Assembly (NCBI GenBank): GCA_958496175.1
Contig: OY292275.1
Coordinates: 42,547,701 to 42,611,700, forward strand
Reading direction: 5' to 3'
DNA length: 64,000 nt
Source: Sisyra terminalis
Taxonomy: Eukaryota > Arthropoda > Insecta > Neuroptera > Sisyridae
Below, piece by piece: positions 47,904 to 60,400 of the stretch; within the stretch, counting starts at the first letter, position 1; every line of letters starts with the position of its first letter. Below the pieces are notes generated by a model. The model was not told where the DNA came from. It saw only the letters and a list, made by a program, of their open reading frames with translations, and did not search any database. The position numbers and the translations under genes were made by a program.

Positions 47904-50900
47904 CTATGATTTTTGCTCGACTGATTCTGATTGAACCACGGGACTCACTATAGGCCTAGAATTAGTAGTTACGCTTGTGCTAATATTTGAGCTATGACTG
48001 CTCGATCGGGAATGACTCCCGACCTGAGTCTGAACCAAAGGAGTGGGTGGCGCTTTGGAAACACCCGGAGTGATTTGGCCACCCTGGAGCTGCATATGAT
48101 AACGGTAAATATTTTCAGTCGATTCCACAACCCCCTGCGTTAAGTTCAAACTACGACCCCTCAACCCCGTTTCTTTGCTTTTTGGTGACCACCAATTTAC
48201 AAATGTGCCAACAATGGGTACTTGACGCAAGATTCCCTCTTGCCACATCCGCTCCTCGTTTTCTTTTTGTAAATCTTGCATAGCTGTTTCAATTCCTGAA
48301 ATGAAAGGAAAAAGAAAGAAAATCAATAAACTTGGATGCCCCCATTTACTCAGATGCTCAAAGTAAATTATTCGAAATGAATTATGTATTTGAATCTCAG
48401 TATTATGAATTCCCTAAATAATTATTTCACAAAAATATAAGAGAATATGACGTACATATATAAGATACTATTTGTCTTTCGAACAATTGCTGTTCAAGTT
48501 GTTGATTTTCGAATAATTTATTTACTGTGCATTTGCTACAATTTTTGTTAAATGTCATACCTTTTTTAACAATTTCAGTCATCGAATCAAAAATCTTCGA
48601 ATTTTCCTCAACAGCTTTTCCGCATTCAAGCACTAATTCCAACAATGCTTCGATATCAGTATCTTCTGTAACTAGTCCGAATCTTACACAGGCCATTCCA
48701 TTGTTATCTTCCCCAAATGAAAAAGCTGTGTCAGTCGATCTAATATTTTCGACCAAAGCAATATTCAAGCGATTCAATTCATCTTTTGCCTGCTCGGTTA
48801 ACAACTGTTCCCACCCTTCTGGTGTATACCTAACTCCACCTAATCCAACCCAATCTTCAGTATCAACTAGTGTTAACAATGGACAAGCATCGACTAATTG
48901 TTTAAAAACGGCTTTCTGGCTGATTGTGGCTATTAGAACCTCAAGATGAGATTCTAGGAAACCAACAAACGTCACAATGTCTTCATCAGTTAATGTACAA
49001 CTATTTTCAAATGGACAGTATCGGAGTACAACACCCGTGTTTTCCAGTTCAAATGGTTGTATTGACACTTTGGACATATCCTTCTGGAGTACTTGAGCTA
49101 ACCAAGAATTGAGTCTATCGTAGTGTGCGGGAATCCGCTCTAAAACTTCTCCTGCGTAAACTTTTGGGATAAACTGGAAGACGACGGAAGTAACTGCCGT
49201 CTCCAGGAGCAACTAGAAAGAAATTAATAACTTGAAATTGTTATCAGATATTTACTACGACGCGGACCGATTCGGTCACCAAAGAAGGGCGTCAGTTATG
49301 CAGTAGGTAAATTTTATGCAGGCGTCAAAAATACAAACTTTTGCGGGAACCGGGAAACGCAAATGCTTTACAGAATCATACTTACATGTGTGTTCAAAGG
49401 CTTCGTTACCATGTCAACAACGCTATAAGTACCACCTTCACCTCCCGGAATTGGACTCTTAAATAATCGAACACTCAATTAGTATTAGTCATCAAAATAT
49501 TTTTGCAATTTAAACAATTTCTACTTACGACAATTCGCAAACACGAATATTTCGTCAGAGCCTTCCACAAAGTTTCAACATTTTGAAAAGCTTGTCTAAT
49601 TTTGTTGTATAAGGCGTCTCGTCCTAAGATTTGCAAAGAGCACCAAATTGGAAGACAAGGAATTTTACGGCCTGATCCTCCCAAACCGGCAATCGCTGGT
49701 AAGGTAGTATCCCGTGAAACTTGCGACGGTCGTCCGCTTCCTTGTGGAGTTACCACAGGATCGTTTAAACGATACAAAGTCTAATAGTTATCTTAAAGAA
49801 ATTATTAATGACATTATGTAATTTTTCTCAAATTTACAAAAAGGATACTATCATTGGAAGACCGGGAATGTTTAGCCAAGTTCCTAAATTTAATGTGAAA
49901 CTATCGGCTATACGATTAGGCTGAAACAAAAAAAAAATATCATTTAAATTGAATAGTAATAGTTAAAAGCCATTACTCCTCAGCGTGCAATAAAGAAAAC
50001 ATGAAGAAACCAAGAGAGAACAAAGCAACCCACAAATTGGTCCCATTTTTAAAAAAATCACGTGACCTTTAAAGAGGCAATAGGAATTATGTTTTCAAAA
50101 GATGTTTCTGATTTATTAACTATTTTTAAGGACTCAGTAGGTGCTATATGAAATTGGAGAAAAGTGTAGTAAAAAAATGAGGTAGAAAAATAATATATCA
50201 AAATACAAACCGCATTAGTTGAAGCTGGGATTTGGACTTCTGCGTTGAGGGTAATTGCGGCTAGTGCGTTTCCGTGGAGATGCAACCAAACATCGTGCGT
50301 TCGACATAATTCTATTAATCTTGGGATATTGTCTACGTGACCCGTGACCAATGTGCCAGCATCAGCTACGACGATGAGAGGTGTTCGACCAGCGACAGCA
50401 TCTTCACCGAGCATTCGTTGCAATGCACTTATATCCATAGTGTATTGCGATCCAAAAATTGTGTGGGTAGGAACCGGACGTATACAACTGATGGGCAAAC
50501 CAAGTTGTCTGCAATGGTGATGTAAAGCACCGAGAGGACTTTGTGCGCTAATGTACATAGTAGGCATTGACGATGATAATGCTGTCATCCCATCGTCGAG
50601 GACTCGAGGATATCTTCTGTGGATCTCCTTGCGAATTATCCTCAATAAACCCTCGTAAATCTCATCATGATAACATGCACCGCATTCCCAAAACCTAAAC
50701 CAATACTCAGACAATTAATATTAAAAAAAGACCTTATACATAAGATAAGTGACTTAAATTGTGTACTGTATTGTTGGTACTACGTTATGAGACAATTATT
50801 TTATTCACCACTTTACTAACAAGTATCGTTTAGTTGTAACTTAAGTACAGCCGTTAAAAAATCAGCCGAAAAAGTTTTATGAGGCACTAAAACCAAATGA

Positions 50901-53448
50901 ACGGACGCAAATTGTGTACCGTTATTTGAGAACTTGGTGATGATGGGTTATTATGATTAATCCTACAGCACAAGTTTTCATTTCTTTAAACATTTGATTG
51001 AAAATTGTTAGTCTTTGACTTCAGGATTATCTACCGAATTAAAGTTTTATTTCTGCCATGGCGGATTTGAGTTCTCTAGAGTTCTCTTATATTTATTTTA
51101 ATCGCTTAGCTTACTAGGAGCTAAGGAACATTCATAAAGACTCAGTTGTTTGCCTGCTTAGATTTATTTCATAAGCAGATTTGATCAGCTGAAATAGGGA
51201 ATAACGCTGGGACGCAATAGTCCTTCTAGGACACAAGGCAGAGGAAAATTTGATTGCACATAATAGAGATGCCTAGAAATCAGATTAAGAATGTTAGTTG
51301 TAGTATTTTCTTATTGTTATTAACTGTCGCTTTATAACTACTAAGGTCTGTAGCGACTCTAGGGTTAATCAAAATCCGTAATCGGGAAATAACGAACATT
51401 TGCTCGATACGTGTACCGAACCCAACTCCTACCAATTTTGGAGTAGTCACTTTGACCACTCGGCCATCAGTAGGCTTTTTTAGTTTTAAATTGTACCACA
51501 TAATGGTTTTGCATATTATGTATACAGTATAATCTGTTTTATTTTATTTGGTATTACATCAAGTTTTGGAAGCCTATGATTCATGTAATCGTACCAGAAT
51601 CATTTTTAACGATTTTATTGTAATATATTAAAGTTTTGCTGCTTGTTTTAGTACAAGACTCTTCTGAAAAGTATTCTCTGAATAATAGTGAAAACTGCAA
51701 TTAAGATTTGTTTTGTAGTTTAGAAAAAAAAAGCGGGTACATAGAGTGGATAAAGATTTGTTTCAAACTGTATACCAGGATGACCACAGGGAAATAATTT
51801 TAAAATTTCCTTATAATTCCAAGTTTTCCAGAATACTTTTTATATTTTCTCTATGACTTGGTACTATTGTATTGTCCTCATGGTGACATTTTCTTCTAAT
51901 TTTTCCTTCACTTGTATTAATTAGTGGAATAGGTTCACAAAAAACCATTGGGTAAGAAATGTATATACTTGAAATACAAGAGTGTCAAACTCGCAGACCG
52001 CATGCGACCCGAGATGAACATTTCTGCGACCCATATCCGAAGCAAAGTAAAAATAAAATAGAAATGTGAATTAAAACGAAACCAGCATATAAAATTATAA
52101 AACACTTTATTTATTAGCTATACGGATCATTTAAAACTGTACGTGCGAAAATTTAAAATTATTCTTCTCTTTGGAAGTAGTCTCGGCCAAAAAATTGTCT
52201 CCCGAAATAGGAAAGATAGTAGCAGAGAAGAGATGTCAAGTATCAGGACGTAAACAATAATTTAACTTTATTTTTATTTACTGCAATGTACTATTCAAAA
52301 TGAAAATATTTGTTTCTATGAATATTTTTTTTGCGGCCCACTTAAAGTAAAGCATTGTTTATTTGGCCCAAGTTAGCTTTTGAGTTTGACACTCCTGATG
52401 TAATAACTGGCGTTAGGATAAATCCTAAAGCTCTCAACTGATCTTGATCAAACTTGGTACATTCATTCTTCGAAAGATTAACTTGAACGAGTTTAAAGAT
52501 GAGCAAAATCGGAATACTAGTTTAGAAATGGTTTAAAATTCCTTTATATTTCAAGATTGAATTGAATTCCCTGATAATTCCAGGCTTTCCAGGTCTGTGG
52601 TTAACCTGTATAATGTATATTTACGGACATAGTTAATATTGCTCAAATTTAACAATTTTTATTGATTTTGCCTATAAGAGTCATCAAAGAAAAAAATAAT
52701 TAAGAACTAAGACCCAGTTCACATCAAATCCAACCAGTAAAGTTTAGGCATGTATGGAGGACTAGGCTTGACTGGATAATTTTGGTGTAAAATGGGTCTT
52801 TAGAAAAGACTTATTATTCGACTATTTGTCTATTGATGCACAATACGACTATTTGATAATTTCCTTTTCCTGACTTAAAGAATTTGCAAAATTACCTGAA
52901 CATATAACTAAGCCATCGTGTCGTCTCTGCAGTTAATCTTGTGGTTAATTTGTGAAGACGATAACGGTCTAACGTGGTCACGTAGGCCATTATACTATGG
53001 GAAACAATCGAAAATTTTGCACATTCGTCCAAAATTTGCGGCATCTCATCGTCCTCATTGGTGTTGATGATGAGTTGTTCGATTTTGGAAATGACCTGAT
53101 CTGTATTTTGTCGGTCACGATTAAGAAACACCCCCGACGAGCTCGATGATGTGTCACTTGCCGGAGCCCTATTCCCCGATCCGGCCGCATTTTCTTCGGC
53201 AACTTTTTCAAGCCGTGTCACAATTTGTGACGCTTTTATTTCAATTTCACTGAGAGGGCCGTGCTGGAAAAAAAGCAAAATAAAACAACCGGTCGTGACG
53301 GTTTTGTCGGCAAAAATTGACACGTTTACGTTTGGTCGATTGGGTTTTGAAATAATGACAGATAAAGGTATTTGAAGTATGTTAGTATGTGAAGTTTGAG
53401 CAAAAATCTTACATTTTCTTTTTCGATTTCGTTGCTGGCTTGTTCCAT
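47904..53448 (-). CDS. PDXDC1: PDXDC1, decarboxylase-fold protein without catalytic lysine
   Basis: Eight exons on minus: 53413-53448, 52896-53263, 50211-50694, 49849-49920, 49529-49780, 49386-49457, 48561-49212 and 47904-48295; all in phase, giving 775 aa (human 788). Seen: LDRYRLHKLTTRLTAETTRW (about 113-132) matching the family N-terminus; VPTHTIFGSQYTMDISALQRML; VVADAGTLVTGHVDNI (243-258); WLHLHGNALAAITL (271-284); ADSFTLNLGTWLNIPGLPMI across two exons; LPIWCSLQILGRDALYNKIRQ; and a Ser-rich C-terminus. Known: PDXDC1 is a group II PLP-decarboxylase relative of uncertain activity. In active members the cofactor Lys sits in an N-P-H-K motif after the SVTWN strand; here that place reads NLGTW, and the Asp of HVDAA is His275. 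So it is probably not an active decarboxylase, as in other PDXDC1 proteins. Its start is the ATG 12 codons before the first intron. Intron 2 (2.2 kb) carries a SINE and a hAT MITE. Confidence 0.93.
51335..51475 (-). mobile_element. tRNA-Ser-like SINE in PDXDC1 intron 2
   Basis: Minus orientation and close to full length: A-box GATGGCCGAGTGGTCAAAGT, B-box GGGTTCGGTACACGTATCG, and tail TTAACCCTAGAGTCGCTACA followed by GACCTTAGTAGTTATAAAGC. It is among the best preserved copies and useful for a consensus. Confidence 0.8.
51977..52396. mobile_element. hAT-type MITE (420 bases)
   Basis: The ends are CAAGAGTGTCAAACTC and GAGTTTGACACTCCTG, near-perfect inverted repeats of the CAGG-GTGTCAAACTC type known from hAT elements. 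They are followed inward by GACCGCATGCGACCC and GCGGCCCACTTAAAG. Eight-base flanks TTGAAATA and ATGTAATA match at six of eight positions, as expected for an old hAT duplication. No transposase. It lies in PDXDC1 intron 2. Confidence 0.75.
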
Positions 53449-53635
53449 TATTGAAAATTTTCAATTTTGATTATGAAATGATATTTAAACCGGCATTTAT
53501 CTGTATTTTTTGACTGGACGTCGTGGCAGAAACTTTATAAAAATATTCTCATAGCTTTACGATGTCAATATAGCTGTTATCTCTGTTTGATGGAGCCAGT
53601 GGCGTGCCTCAGTATTTTCTATACTTATTGCATTA

Positions 53636-53659
53636 TGACGGTGATGACCGTGATGACGG
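53636..53659. promoter_or_regulatory. three phased TGACS motifs upstream of PDXDC1
   Basis: TGACG, TGACC and TGACG occur at 53636, 53645 and 53654, a 9-base period, about 190-210 bases upstream of the PDXDC1 start codon. They resemble ATF/CREB or nuclear-receptor half-sites. A short microsatellite-like origin is equally possible. Confidence 0.25.
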
Positions 53660-54327
53660 ATACGTTATGTTCCTAAAATATTTCCGTTTCATTATTAATA
53701 TATAACAATTATATATATTGCGTTTATTATTCAAATTAATATTTTCGGTAAATTAGCAAATACATATTATATTTAAACCGCTTAAACCTAAATTAAAAAA
53801 AAAAACTAATTCTAATCAAGAAATCAAATAAATTATGCAGCTAGGGAAATATTCAAATTGAAATAATCAATCAATAGCGCTATACCTGCTATATACTTCT
53901 CTACTTGTTCAAAGTATAAAAGCTATAAAGTGATTACGGAACATTAATTAATGTCAAAGGTAGAAATAACAAAAATAAAGTTATTAAGTTCAAAAAGCTT
54001 ACAATAACATTCCGTTAACATTGACAACGACGCAATTTTTTAAATGATGATTATATAATCTAGAGTGTAGACCATGGGGGGTTCCAACTATTCTAATGGT
54101 TCTAATGTTACTTTAACAATAAAAAGCTCTTTATTAAATTTTGACCTAAAATCTAGGATAGTTTATTGATAAAAGAAAAGTGGTCATAATGTGCGTTATA
54201 ATGATTAATCGAATCCGAAACATAATTTTTGCTGCCCAATTCCGCTTCATTTATCACCCTCGACCTTAAATAACAGCTTCGGTTACCAATCCTCTTATTA
54301 CACATGTGCTAGTAGCTTCGTTGTGCG

Positions 54328-55860
54328 ATCCCTGTTAAAAAAAGGCATTTAAAGACATTTTAAATATTCAAAAAACCCATTAGAAGTCGTGTAAAGTTAT
54401 TAAAGGCATTTTAAATGTAATGATTTCAAGATGCTTTTTTAAGGATGGAAATCTCTGCCCCTTGCTTACTTTCATAAAATAATAATGAATCGTCCTAAAA
54501 ATAAAACATTGTTTTTATATAATAAAAAGATAAATTATATAAATGGAGGGACTTAAGGTTATTTAGAAATGAGATGAGGAATTATGAGAATAAAAGAGAT
54601 TTCCTTATCTATATGAGTAGGCGTTATAGAAATTGATGCCAGGATTTTATACACTCGGATTGAATTTTGACGAGATTTTCTTTCTTTACGTTGATATAAT
54701 TTGCTTAGAAACCCTCAAATGTTAATGATTTTGGTATTGATCGATGCGGAATATTTCAATGAATGCTCGCTTTTAAAATAAAAATAATTTATATGAAAAG
54801 AGCTATCGCGAGTTGATAGCAATCACACATAACTTTCTTTATTTACTTAATATTAAGCAGTTCAAAATTACGTAACTTGACGAATTTACTACATTGATAA
54901 GCCCCAAATCAACTTAAAATTTTACAGAGATATGGCTCAAATTATTGACTACTTATAATATTAATTTAGTTTTTTTCTCATAACTTTTGATTTTCTTTTA
55001 AAGGACCTTAATATAAAAAAAACGCTCACGGATATAGTTTGCTCTTATGGATAGAGTTAAAAATATTTTTTTTTTTATGTAAAAACCGTAAAAACGTTTC
55101 GAAATGAAAACAAATAAAACAAATTTTGTAAATGTAAATTGACAAAAGTATAAATTTTTTCTAGACATTTTAAAAATTGAATGAAAATGATGAAAATTTT
55201 TAAAAAATATATATATTAATTTACTCTTTCATAAACAATACGAAACTCTGTAATAAATACATGGTAAAATTTCAACTACGCAAAATTAGAAGGTCATGAG
55301 TATAAATTTATAATGAAATATAAAAAAAATTATCACCGTTGTCCATTATTTATACCTTTACCTGCATGTGAAATATACTAATTGTTCGCTTATCTGAAAC
55401 CTCCAGGTCGTAGATTTTTATCTGAATAAAAACGCCTTAAAACTTTATATATTTTACTGTAACTGTAACGTATTAATTTTCAATAAATATATTGTGTGGC
55501 AATTGGAAAGTAGAGTAATTTGAATGTACTAAAATTTTGTTTCGAATATTAGTTAGATGATAAAAGAACGCTTTATTTGCTAAAAACAAATTTTTATTAT
55601 GTGTTAGTAAACGTAGGCAGTTCTATATCTGAGAATATTTTAGTAAATACATTAAATATTTTTAATTATAAAATATAATCGAAATAATTAAAATATATTC
55701 AAATCCACACAAAGACAAATGTTGTCTACGATACAATCCTTATAAAAAAAGGCATTGTTAAAAAAAGGAATTTTGAAATCATACATTTAAAATGCTTTTA
55801 ATAATTTTAAATGCCTTTTAATGGCTTCTAATGGGTGAATGTCTTTTTTTTAACAGGGAT
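54328..55860. mobile_element. 1.5-kb element with about 100-bp terminal inverted repeats
   Basis: The left end reads ATCCCTGTTAAAAAAAGGCA and the right end is its complement, ending TTTTTTTAACAGGGAT. The similarity continues inward for about 100 bases (CCCATTAGAAG, TTATTAAA-GCATTTTAAATG, ATGATTTCAA in inverted order). The interior has no long frame. It looks like a non-autonomous inverted-repeat element; I found no clear target duplication. Confidence 0.6.
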
Positions 55861-56943
55861 AGCTATTTATCTGAACAAAATCATATATAAAACAGTTTAA
55901 GTTATGTTAACTTGTAAGTACATAAGTTAATGAACACTTTAACGCAATAGTCTAAATTATCGCCGTTACTACATAAACCCATTATCACTTTGCTTCATTA
56001 ATAATGTGAGTTTTTCATTATATATCTGTACCGAAAAATAATAATGAATCATCAATATTTGATCATTATGATCATTATAGACTACAGAGAATGGTACCAT
56101 GTCGTCGTTCTAACTGTTAACTAGCTAAGTTCATTTAGTTTTACAAACGGTTTTTACAAGGGGAAGGAAAAATGTATATGTTAGCTACATAATGTTAGTA
56201 CAGATAGCAGGTTTTCGTTTCATGTTATATTTTGAAATTTCTATATTTACAATGATTTATCAGTTTATCACTCGATATAATTTTTGATTCCATTCTTAAA
56301 GGAACATAAAAAAAAAACATTAAAAATGGGCTTAGCAAGTTATCACTTTAAGTCGACGATATATATTTTTAGATTTATTTATTTTTTTAATATTTTTATT
56401 AATACTGAAGAAATAAGTCTTAAAGATAATTCTGTTTTTAAACTTTTTTTAAACTAATTGATTTCCAACAAGGGCAGTATCGCCCCCCATCGGAGCTTTT
56501 TAAGGGAGCGGTATTAATTATACAACCTACGCGACATATGAAGAGAGATGTAAATTGTTATAATAAACAATATAATGATTATGATGTAGATATATGAATT
56601 ATCAGAGATAGGAAACTATGAATCAAACCAATGCTGTATCGCTTTGATCAATTTTACTATAACGAGTTTATGTTTTGTAGAAAATAAATACTATTTTGAA
56701 CTTAAAAATATATATTAATTTATTGCTTAGGAGAAACGGGAGAAACTAAGATTAGGAGCATTATGATTCAATGTATAAGATAATTAAATTTAATGTTGGA
56801 CAGGTCGTATATTGATTATGAGGAAGTTTTATAGAGGAGCAAGAAATTTAAATATTTTTAAAAGGAAAATGGGGAAAATTGAAAAAGGGTTCACCGGAAT
56901 GAATTTGGTTGCGACAAATGTAGCATGAATGCAATGAATACAG

Positions 56944-57039
56944 CGTCAATTGCGTCATTTGTTTGTTTTCTTTATTATGGTTTATGACGTTTATGACACA
57001 TATGACAAAGCACATGTGTCACATCACATGAATACGTCA
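56944..57039. promoter_or_regulatory. cluster of CRE-like half-sites upstream of PDE2
   Basis: Within 96 bases there are CGTCA at 56944, 56953 and 57035, TGACG at 56985, and TGACA/TGTCA at 56994, 57004 and 57017. CREB/ATF proteins bind TGACGTCA or the half-site TGACG. The patch lies about 450-540 bases before the PDE2 start codon and is less AT-rich than its surroundings. A cAMP feedback on a cAMP phosphodiesterase gene would make sense, but this is inference from motif density only. Confidence 0.3.
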
Positions 57040-57483
57040 GTTTGCAATTAAACATCAATCTCGATCTCCCTGAATGTCTGGCAACCATTGACACCCCGGT
57101 TGATTAACGCCACTTGATACAAATATCTTGATTTGGCTTTTTTGGAACGGAATTCACATCCATAATTAGAAATGGAGAACGAAACATAAATATGGCTCGA
57201 AAAGTCTTGACGTCGCACTTACTTAATAGTCCAATCACATTTCCATGACGAATAATGTCAATATAGGTATTAAACCAAATACGATTCACAATTTAAATAT
57301 TATCTAATCAATTTACCAGTTTAGTTGATGTTTAATTAAACAACCGTCAGTCGTCAACCATATCAAATATACTGCATTCAATACAGTTTTGCACTGAAAC
57401 CCAAATTCGATGTAGAAAGTAAATAGGAAAAAATAAAACGGTTAATTGTGAAATAAAAATTAAAAAAAAAAAACGAAAAAAGA

Positions 57484-60400
57484 ATGGCATCAAATACTTC
57501 GTTGAATGAGGGGAACACTAAAGCGAAAAGTTCATTCCAAGCAAGCGATCCTTACAGAGTTTTAGAGTTATGTGAAAGTTTAACCGATTCAACCAGTGCA
57601 TGTCTTCAACTAAAAATAAACAAATATGTAAGTAAAAATAAAAAAAGCCTACGTACAATTAAAATAACCAATTATCCTTGTAGTAAGAACAAATGTCGCT
57701 TTCAAGTATTAGCGGTATTAACTTAGAAAAACTTATGTATTGTAGCTAAAGTAGAACTATGTGTCTAGTGTCTAAACTGGATTAATTAATAGTTAAGTTA
57801 CAGTTAATTGTATGTTGTGTATTAATTAAGACTAATTAAAATAATGAACTCCATGCTTAGTGCTGGTGAAGGTTACCGCTGTGTAGACTAGGGATGTTAC
57901 GGAGATGAGTTTATCGGAACCGGAGTTTTTAAATTGGATTTTGTAGAATCGAAATCGAAGACGAGATTAGAGATACATAACATAAATGCAGGTCTAATGA
58001 AATTAAAAAAAAAAAAAGTTTTGAGTCAGTTAAATATAAATGATAGGAGAACTGTTTCTAACAGTAATTTAATAAAAAAATTTAAATCGATTTTGAAACT
58101 AGCGACTTGTTTAATCAAAATAATTTTTTTTCGCTGACTGAACAGTTATACTGTGTATACAATATATAGGATATATTGCGGTCCAATTTATGTAGTATAA
58201 TTTAATATAATAATATATAAAAAATCATACCATAAACATAAATTTGAACAGAAGTTCAAACAAAAATATTCGTGACGTATTGCCCAGATACGTATTTCGA
58301 TTGTCAAGCAACTTCCTCAGTGGTCATCAAGTAGTTTGGATCTGGATCTCCGTAACTACTTTGTGATGATTGCTGTGAATGAATTGTGATGAATCATCAC
58401 AAAGCAGTTACGGAGTGATCCAAACTACTTGATAACCACTGAGGAAGCTGTTTGGCAATCGAAATACGTATCTGGGCAATACGTCACGAATATTTTTGTT
58501 TGAACTTCTGTTCAAATTTATGTTTGTGGTATGATTTTTATATATTATTATATTAAATTATACTGCATAAATTGGACCGCAATATATCCTATATATTGTA
58601 TACACAGTAGCGACTTGTTGTTTATTAACATACGTTGGTAACTTTACCTCCGATTTCAATTTTTTTAGAATTGACGGTATAAAATCAACCGAGAGTTCCA
58701 ATTTTTTGTTGAATCTCCGTAACATCTCTAATGTAAACCAGTGAAACTGATAATTGAAAGTTTCAGTTACCAAGAGTTAAAAACAATAATAAATTGAAGA
58801 GAATTGTAGAGGAAAGCGTTAACTCACCTTAATTAGCAAACAAGAGAACTTGTTAGTAAGTTTTGTGAACTTTTTGAGGTTTTAAAGAAATATCACAAAA
58901 TACTAAAGTATTTTCGCTTCGCTGATATTTTCATGTATTCGAACGAAATCGGTCATCCAAGAAATACGAAGCAGAAAAGAAACATTTGAAAAACATGCAG
59001 TTTATCCCTTCAGCCATTGGAAACTACAATTGTATGATTATTATAAAAAAATACAATGCAAACAATTTTAAATTTGTTTAGGGGCCATTCATAAATTGTG
59101 AATAACTAAAGGTAAATAACAACTATCATAAAAGTAAGGCCCTTAATGAGATGGAGGATAACAACTATCTCAATTTTTAATTTTTTCATACAAAAGAGAT
59201 ATAACTAAGTCTTATTAATAGGAGGAGGTTTGAAAATGTCTTAATCTATGATTAATTTCTAATATAAGAAGGCTCATTATTTTAAGCCGACAGTTATTAT
59301 ATTGACGGTTTCTACTGGTTCCTGTCCCTAAGTTGTACCATAGAGAGAACGTTCTCTATAAGCCCTATGTTAAATTTAATGTTTTTTTCCCTCGATTCGT
59401 CGATTCGGGGGCCTCCTTCTCCATTATTTTTGAAGAAATGATCTTTTCTTCTCTATGGTGGCCAAAAAACAGGGGTAAAGGGAATATGGAAAGTTCAGAA
59501 GGAGAGCCACGAGAGAAAAGGGCGTCTTAATTTTCTTTTCAAAAAAGTATAAGAATATAATCTCTCTAATGTACAATTTAATGGTTCCTGCTTGCCTTTC
59601 ATTTATGTTCAGAAATCAAACTAATAAACACTTAAAGAAAATTGATTAAAAGTGATTAAATTAAATAGGTTTTGTAGTGAATTAACTAACAACTAGTTCA
59701 GATTTAAAAAAAATATGCAATCAGTTGGATTTATCAAAAATAATTAATTATCGCAATTAAATTATTCTTTTTTTTGATAATTTCTAAGGACATAACTATT
59801 CAATGAATTAAAAGGGGGTGGGGGATTGCACAAGATAATAAAATGTACAATGAATAGTAGGTACAATGAATGTAATTTGTTAAGATTTAAAACCATAATC
59901 AACAGTTAAAATAAAAATTAATTGCATGATAAGTTTTCCCGATTTGTTGTGAATATTGCAATCAATTTTATTACTGATGTAATCTTTAGAAATGCGTAGC
60001 TGCTGCTTTCCCTTTATGATCTCTAAAGTTGTCTCTTCTCCCATTTTTTATTCTTGTTAAACTTAGTCAAATTAATAAGGGTTTGCTTTTAAAGCAATGT
60101 TCTGTACTTTACTTCAAAGGAAATCAGTAGACTTAATTCTTGTTCTCGAAATTTTTACCAACTACTCTTCCATATGGAAAAATGCCCTTGGGAAAGTTGA
60201 AACACTGTTGTTGAATGGTAAAGGGCTGGGTTCTAAAAATCAAAAACATGTTAAACGAAGAAGTTAATAGATAAATAAATTATTTATCCTTTATCGAAAC
60301 ACTAATCTTTTATGAAAACCATTTTGTTCAAAGTTATGAAAGTTTGGATAGAAAGTTTTTTTTAAAGGATTGTTTTTTGATTAATTCAGATAAAAGAAAA

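Larger units (their letters stand above)
53449..57483. other. divergent intergenic region between PDXDC1 and PDE2
   Basis: About 4 kb, AT-rich, between the start codons of the minus-strand PDXDC1 and the plus-strand PDE2. It holds a triplet of TGATGAC-type repeats near the PDXDC1 start, a 1.5-kb inverted-repeat element, and a cluster of CRE-like half-sites 0.45-0.55 kb before the PDE2 start. No other coding sequence is supported. Confidence 0.6.
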
